Below are positions 45,517 through 51,726 of a stretch of 51,726 nucleotides of DNA, one piece after another. How positions within the stretch are numbered: position 1 is the stretch's first letter; each line of letters opens with the position of its first letter. This DNA is from Clavulina sp. PMI_390. Lineage: Eukaryota; Basidiomycota; Agaricomycetes; Cantharellales; Hydnaceae. The stretch is taken from the NCBI GenBank assembly GCA_015039315.1, contig WIDE01000163.1, forward strand, positions 1-51,726, written 5' to 3'. The notes under the pieces are model-generated. The model was not told the origin of the DNA. It saw nothing but the letters and a program-made list of their open reading frames with translations, and searched no databases. The translations under genes and the position numbers were made by a program.

Positions 45517-46152
45517 TTGAGTCCGTGATATCACAGGGAGGCTAGTGGGCATATATCTAATTCTATCAATCGTCGGTCAGAGCGGTAGGAGAACGTAAGT
45601 CTATTATAAAAGGATCGTATTTTTGCGGCTGTCTCCATCGGGACTTGATTATCATGCCCATAAGATAGACATATTGTTTGAAATTGCCTCAGAACCCATG
45701 TGGCTGCTGTTGACCCAGATTCACGCGCGGTAGTTTGGCTGAGTCTACTGACCTCGAATCTCGATCATCGGGACTCGCACCCTTGGAAGCGGCGTCCCGG
45801 CGACCAATTAAACAAGTCAGTGGTAGTATTGACATTCTTTGATCGAATGCACAAATTGGCAAGAGATGAGAATTGAGGATTTAGGTACGCGTACCTGAAT
45901 GTCACACGGCTCTCGACTTCCCACGATTCTTCGCCAATACGGCGGCCAAACAGAGTTGATCACAAGTACTCCGCGGCCCCGTAAATTATTATCAGCATCA
46001 TTTAGAATCGCAGCGAACCCGACGATGGCCCGGTGATTTGCAAATCCACCTGCAAGGATTACTCACGCCCAATCCTCTCTGGCTTGGCCATGGTGGAACG
46101 TTCTGAACGATTAGTCTCACTACCAGCTTCCACCTGTCCCAGCGACTCTAGT
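45517..46152. other. Intergenic region E-F
   Basis: About 640 bp with no recognisable gene. It contains the probable promoter of F, and an in-frame upstream ATG of F at 46090-46092. Confidence 0.4.
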
Positions 46153-48164
46153 ATGAACTTATCTAGTGACGCTGATGATTCTTCTCTCGCCCTAAACCGT
46201 CTGTATAACGAACTCTCTCCTGAGTACGTGGGCTATCCATTAGCAGCACCCTCTTCTGCAGCGCTTGCAGTTGGGTTAGTCGTTGCGGTAATGTACGCCA
46301 GCTTTGCATCCTGAAGACTGCTAGTGCCCGTGTCTTGATGCTTGTTCAAGGATCATGGGTATTGTGACCGTGCAGTTCTTCGCATTTTCGCGTCGATTTT
46401 GGCAAGATCGCAAGGCTGCTGTTCTTGTTGTGAGTCTCCTTCCGGGCAAGGCCGAGAAGCATATGTCTGACCACAGATCCCAATCGAACTACCTCGGTAG
46501 GCAAATATGGTATTGTGCGTCTTTTGTGGTCTTGTGGTCTGTTCGCCTCGGCTCATTTGTCATCGGCAGCTGGTGTAACATCATTGGCCTGTTAGTCGGC
46601 CAGCGTCCTTACTCGTTGTCCTCTCGCCGACTCAGATGCCCGAATAGTATTCTTTTAGGGGAGCCTGTGTATCACTGCCTAATTACTCGATTCAAGGGCG
46701 GGAGCGTTGATCACTTCACCATCACTCTCACTCGGTATGGTGTTTTTCGTCTTCATGCGAGTGACACTAGTTAACACATTTCCGGTATAGGAGGTACATG
46801 ATGATGATGATTCCAAATGTTGGTAGCAATCCCTTCCCCCCTTCATTACTTGTTGACATGCCTTCGTTAGATAATGTCTCGAGCGATACTCGCTTACTCT
46901 GTGGCGCTTCACACAGCTTGCTGTAAGCGACCTAGTCCATCATTCCCCTTCGCAAGGATTTCACCTCTGTAACTATAGTTTTTGCATCTGGGTTGCTGAG
47001 CAAAACCCTCGAAACACTATTTCATCTAGTGATAGCATTCCGCGTCGGTGAGTGTTCTTCCCTCTTCCAAGCCAATCTTCTCTGACCTTATGCCAACGAT
47101 AGTCATAAATGCTGTTGTCGTTCGCGCAGTGCTCGACTCGATGACAGAGCATAACCCACAGGTCAAAGAAGGGTATCCACCACTACTGAAAATTAGCACA
47201 TCGCTATCAATAGCTACAGAGTGTGTCCTTTGTGCGCTCCTTTGCAAGGCCATTTTCCATGCCAGTAAGAATGGAGAACAGTAAGCATTCACTCCGCCGT
47301 TCCGCCGAGATGACCGGGTACCTCACAACTCGACTCATTCGGGCGGCTGTGTAGGAATCCAGTCATTCGTCGGATGGCCCGCTATGCCATACCCTCATAC
47401 ATATTTACAATGTGAGTGTACATCCTTCTCTTCGTCCTCATACCCTTCTTATTTATCCCTGCCTCGGATGATGTAGCGCATGGCATATTGGTTTCTCTTT
47501 GGCATGTTATTCTTCTACATAAGACTAGAGCCATGAATCTTATATATCCCATCCAGGCTGTATGGTGCCGCTCATCCTTCTTGACAGCTGGTTTTGGCGT
47601 TCCGTTGGGTGCTGGTAAGATTCCCTTTACTGTGTGTTGTCAAGACCATGCGATCTCACTCCCGTCTGGCTTCCAAACAGTTTCCAATATCTCGCTTCTA
47701 GCAGTGTGAGCCAGCCTTCCTCGGCCCTGTTTGCTGTTCAGCTCCTCAACGTTTTTGCAACAGATTGCACGCGAACCCTTCGGTGCTAGGGCCCCCAACG
47801 TGGCGCCAACGTTCTCAGGCGAGTGCTTGGTGATTCAAACCGTCTTAGCGTGCTACCCCCTCATATGGAATATGTGGGCTAGGTCCAGAAAGTATTGGCT
47901 TCCACCAAGATATCAATAACCAACAGCGTCGACACCGAGTCATGTCATGATGGCCCACTTGAGGCTCAGCTCGCAGAGCGGCTAGAGGTACGATTCTCTC
48001 TCTCTCTCTCATGCATTCTCTGTTGGTGTCGCCAATGGGAATCTATTGAATTCTAGCGATTCTTCCCTGAGGGAGAGGAATCACGCACGTACTATCCCGA
48101 GCCCGACAGGCTAGAGCCAATCGGTGCGCGGGAGGCTGCCACTCCACAACGGACTGGCTGTTAG
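46153..48164 (+). CDS. Array membrane protein F
   Basis: Chosen start MNLSSDADDSSLALNRLYNE at 46153, because it gives an N terminus of the same length as in the paralogues; an in-frame ATG at 46090 would add 21 residues. Span 1 is YPLAAPSSAALAVGLVVAV, then IMGIVTVQFFAFSRRFWQDR. The 14-nt microexon is at 46501-46514 (ANMVL). Later exons give FWCNIIGL, RYMMMMIPN, IMSRAILAYSVALHTA, TLFHLVIAFRVG, VVVRAVLDSMTEHNPQVKEG, SLSIATECVLCALLCKAIFH, ARYAIPSYIFT, SSFLTAGFGVPLGAVSNISL and LLAV. The tail is DTESCHDGPLEAQLAERLE and FFPEGEESRTYYPEPDR, ending TPQRTGC-stop. Frame intact. Confidence 0.77.
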
Positions 48165-48700
48165 CTATTTTTATGAAGCTCAGGTGACTAGGTATTTTGC
48201 CAAGTATCGTTTCTCTCACATTGACACGAGCTCATCTGGATAATAGATATTTGTGTTGTATTTCATACCTCTCGGCAAACCCATGATACCTATTTTTTGG
48301 GTTCAAGTTTTTATGTGACTGGACTAGCCCTTCTTGAGTATATATAATGAGGATTCGCCCGGCTATATTGCATCACTGATTCTCTATTACTGCCGAGGCT
48401 CCCCAGCCAAAACCCCCTTTTTGGCGGACACTAGATTTGACCTCCACGGCTCGTTCGCCAATTGAGGTTCAGGACAAACACCTCGGCAGGAGAAGCTTTT
48501 ACGCTATGCAATTCATTGACAAATATTTGTTTATCCATACCATCCTCAACAACCGCCGGCCTGGGTGCCAGGGAGATCGGGGATGAATTGGCACTTCCCC
48601 GCTCGACTCCGTACCGCCATCCCACGGGGAATCATTACGCAAAATCACTTATAAGGGGTGCACGTCTAACCCGTGGCTCGGTTTCGGTCTCTGTCCCATC
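48165..48700. other. Intergenic region F-G
   Basis: About 540 bp. It contains TATATATAA at 48339-48347, about 350 bp before the G start codon, a possible TATA box if the leader is long. No gene. Confidence 0.4.
48339..48347 (+). promoter_or_regulatory. TATA-like element upstream of array gene G
   Basis: TATATATAA in a GC-moderate context, followed by pyrimidine-rich sequence. Its distance to the ATG (about 350 bp) would need a long leader or a leader intron. Confidence 0.3.
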
Positions 48701-50571
48701 ATGAGCACCCAGGATGCAGTTGCTCCAGCTCTCCCCGCCGCTCTGCTCGATAATTCTGATGCCGAACACCTAGTGCCAGTTTTTCCTATGGCGGCCCCTC
48801 CCCCCATAGCTCTTGCCGCCGGGCTATTGATTGCGGTTATGTATGCCCATTATCTTCTCGAGGCAACAGCTGCTGGTACTTGACGTTCTCAAAGCTTCAC
48901 AGGGATCGTAACCGTACAGCTCTTTGCCTACTCTAAGCAATTCTGGAAAGATCATCGAGCTGTTGTTGTGATTGTGAGTCCAGCTTGATCCTTGGAGGGA
49001 TGGCTTCCCATGGGACTGTGATAAACTGTTTGCATACAGCTAAATATAGTATTGTACATACCGTCAATTTTGGGCTCGAGAGAATGCTTATAGATCCTCA
49101 CAGCTGCTACAACATCGTTAGCCTGTGCGTCACGTCTCAACAAACATCTCTCCCTTGACGGTCCTCATGTCCCGAACAGTGCTCTTCTAGGGGAGGCCGT
49201 ATACCAATCGCTAGTAACCAAATTCAGCTTTGAGGACATCGACGCACGTACTATCCCCAGGCAAGTACCTTTTGACTTATGCACTCGCAGTGAAACCTCA
49301 CACGCATCCCTGAACAGGAGGTATATGTTGGTATTGGCTCCTGGAGTCAGATCCATCGATTCTTCTCCGTCGTTCCTGCTCTGACTACCCCCCGATTAGA
49401 TGATTGGACGAGCAGCCATGTCCTATACCATGGCACTTCTATCCACTAGCAGTGAGCATAACACATTCGACTATTTTGCTTACTTAGTCACGACTCGAGG
49501 TGACAGTGTTGAGTTCCAAATTCCTTCGCCAGTTCCTGAGGACAGCAGCTAGTTTGTCGATAGCGATGCGCATAGGTAAGACTTCGCTTTGACTCTCCTG
49601 GTGGCTGAGTCTTGATGTGGTATATAGCCATATCATCGACTGTCCTCGCTCTGATCTTTGATGCTGTGGGCAAACATGGTCGGCTTCGACGAGTATATCC
49701 ACCTCTGGTAAGGGTCAGCACCTTGCTGGCACTTTGCGTCGAAGCGGTTGTATTTGCATTCCTTTGTCGAGCCATCTTCGACGCGAGGAAATCGAAACTA
49801 CAGTAAGTGGGCGAGTGACGCGTCGTTCGGCAGTTGAGAGCAGCAATAGATTCACAGGGATGAAATCATGCTTCGAGTGGTTCGTCATGCCATCCCTCCT
49901 TATTTCCTCGCTATGTATGCGTTCTATCTGTTCGACGAATATCTGGATTAATTAACCATGAGCAATATGTAGCGTATGGTATTTCGGGTTCACGTTGGTA
50001 TGCCCATGCTTCTCTCAAATCAAGTCAGTGAGACCTGACTATTTCCAAACAGGGCATTTGGCGCGAGTCTGCTTTCGTCACGGCTAGTTTTGGTATCTCG
50101 ATAGGAGCTGGTGAAGTCTATTTCATTTTAACACATCAAATGGCGCCTCTCACGGGTTTGTCCTCTCTTTAAGTCTCTAACATGGCACTTCTGGCTCTGT
50201 AAGTCATTAATACCTGCGACAAAACCACTTCACTAATAAACGACCTCCTACTATAGGTTACAAGCTCACCCTACCATAATCGAGACGCCTCTATGGGATC
50301 AGCCTATTGTTAGTGCATCAAGGCCGTGGATTCGATCGTACGATTAATTTTCACGAACTATTTCTTCAGCATAAACAAGCTCCTACCCACGTGGCAGTCA
50401 CCCAAAACATCTCCACAGCGTCATTTCATGATGGGCCACTTGAAATCGAGCTTGCAGCCCGCTTACAGGTATGGTTCATAGGACATCTCAGCTACTACAT
50501 GAATACTCATTGCATGTTATCAATACCAGCGACTGTTCCCAGAGGAAGTAGAAACACAATCGTATTCATAG
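48701..50571 (+). CDS. Array membrane protein G (diverged tail)
   Basis: Last array member. Start MSTQDAVAPALPAALLDNSD, then span 1 FPMAAPPPIALAAGLLIAV and, using the acceptor CAAAG before 48894, FTGIVTVQLFAYSKQFWKDH. The 14-nt microexon is at 49040-49053 (LNIVL). Later pieces include FCYNIVSL, ALLGEAVYQSLVTKFSFEDI, RYMLVLAPG, MIGRAAMSYTMALLSTS, RVSTLLALCVEAVVFAFLCR, VRHAIPPYFLA and ASFGISIGA. One donor is GC (GCAAGT at 49261). The tail motif has lost its Cys (TASFHDGPLEIELAARLQ) and continues RLFPEEVETQSYS with the TAG at 50569-50571, shorter than in A-D and F. The frame looks open, but some middle exons are weakly supported. It is probably the most diverged copy. Confidence 0.7.
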
Positions 50572-51312
50572 GCGTTGCTCCAGAAGTCGCAACAATTATC
50601 TGCGAAGCGACAACAACGAGATTCTCAAGCGAGTGCTTGTCGCCAGGAGTCATATCTCTGCCACGAACGTCAGAACTGCTTGACGCTAGTCAAGGCTGCC
50701 GCTAGGCCGGAGCAGGGTATCCCAGGACTCCGTATAGTCCAATGCACAGTCATCGCACTGGTGTAATTAATCAGTCATCGTTACAATCGACCAGATATAG
50801 GCTTTATTGTACATAATAGCTATCATTGTCACAAAGATCGATTCTGGAAATTCTATGGTAGAGGCTTCAATTCCCCTATTTCGCTATCTCACAAGACCCC
50901 CGCATCACCCAGAATAGCAAGATCCCCAGGGCCTTTTATCAGTCTTGGTAGGGAGTTTCCAGTCGTGCTCCAACTTCTCTCTCATGATCGCTCAAGACTG
51001 CCTGTGAGTAGTTCGTACAAATAGTCGCGGCGCTCGATTAGGTTAAAAGACGTTAACATCTATTCTGTAGATTCCTCCCGAACAATTTCTTCTACCGTGT
51101 CCAGAATTTTGGATTTCTGCACAACGATGCCAGGCCTGGCACTGTGCTTGCGGACCTAGTACTTATTGCCTACCCACAAGTGCCTGGTGAAGGTGGCGCC
51201 GATCCTCATGGTGCGCTGCCGTGCTGATCCATGACCCCGTGCGATGATTAATCCGGCATTCTGCCCCGTTAATTCTAGATACCGAGTGGCATGGGATTTT
51301 TGCCCCTGCAGG

Positions 51313-51360
51313 TGTTAGCCTACCTGACTTTACACTCGGGGCACAGACACTCGGCTAACA
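51313..51360. repeat. Inverted repeat with 8-bp arms
   Basis: TGTTAGCC at 51313-51320 and GGCTAACA at 51353-51360, 32 nt apart. It could form a hairpin. It could also be chance. Confidence 0.3.
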
Positions 51361-51674
51361 TTTCAGAGGTATCGATTTTACAAAGGAGAATATAATCACC
51401 CAGCTCGAGCAACCCCTTGACAACATTGCCAGGACCCAGTGAAGTCAGTATTGGTTCCAATGTGATAGAAGCGACGTCGTGATGTAATAAACAAAGTTTT
51501 GAGACGTCAGTAGGATCCCCCTAAGACTGACGCGAGGGGTGCGAGGCACCATCCACAAAGTATTCCATATACTACTCAGAATTTGTTGAAGAAAGTGATT
51601 TACATTACTGACAGCAGATAAGCTCGCGATAATTAGGGGGTTTCAAAATAGCGTCAGGACGAAATCAGGAATTC

Positions 51675-51726
51675 GTCAAACTTTTGTCAAACTTTTGCCA
51701 GACTTTTGTCAGACTTTTGTCAGACT
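51675..51726 (+). repeat. 11-bp tandem repeat running off the right edge
   Basis: Units GTCAAACTTTT, GTCAAACTTTT, GCCAGACTTTT, GTCAGACTTTT and a partial GTCAGACT. At least 4.7 units are in the window. A minisatellite; its full length cannot be seen. Confidence 0.85.

Larger units (their letters stand above)
50572..51726. other. Right-end region without a recognisable gene
   Basis: 1.15 kb downstream of array gene G. No open frame with a recognisable domain and no trace of the tail motif of an eighth array copy. It holds an inverted repeat at 51313-51360 and ends in an 11-bp tandem repeat. Confidence 0.45.

Overview
The window is nuclear DNA of a filamentous basidiomycete, most likely an agaricomycete. 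Genes are split by many 45-120 bp introns with GTRNGT donors and YAG acceptors. The families are typical of mushrooms: multicopy cytochrome P450s, MCT-type MFS transporters, many serpentine membrane proteins, a UBE2C-type E2 and a Jlp1-like TauD dioxygenase. I saw no transposon, rRNA, CRISPR array or prokaryotic feature. All gene models were spliced by hand, so exact exon borders are provisional.

Left part (1-18 kb): four paralogous P450 genes on the minus strand. The first runs off the left edge. An MFS transporter (5321-7390, plus) lies between copies 2 and 3. A GPCR-like seven-span protein (10736-12921, minus) and a PhzF-family enzyme (14332-15330, plus) lie between copies 3 and 4. This looks like an accessory metabolism locus, but no PKS, NRPS or terpene synthase is visible.

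Middle (19-32 kb): an F-box-like protein (19200-21702), a TauD/TfdA dioxygenase (22496-24064, minus), a DUF6534-like membrane protein (25345-27017, minus), a UBE2C/UBC11 ubiquitin-conjugating enzyme (27971-28997, minus), and diverging from it a four-span MARVEL-like protein with a long Q/S/P-rich tail (29247-31889). One intron of that last gene is about 618 nt and has 602 consecutive nt without a single AG.

Right part (33-50.6 kb): a tandem array of seven paralogous six- to seven-span membrane proteins, called A to G here; C is inverted. All share an N-terminal span after a Pro/Ala-rich start, a conserved 14-nt microexon, and a cytosolic tail motif close to [ED]SCxDGPLE-x(2)-L-x-ERLE followed by F-P-x-EEESR. 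They resemble the DUF6534 fold but I know no function for them. This array is the best candidate for an undescribed system. The last 1.1 kb holds no recognisable gene and ends in an 11-bp tandem repeat that continues out of the window.
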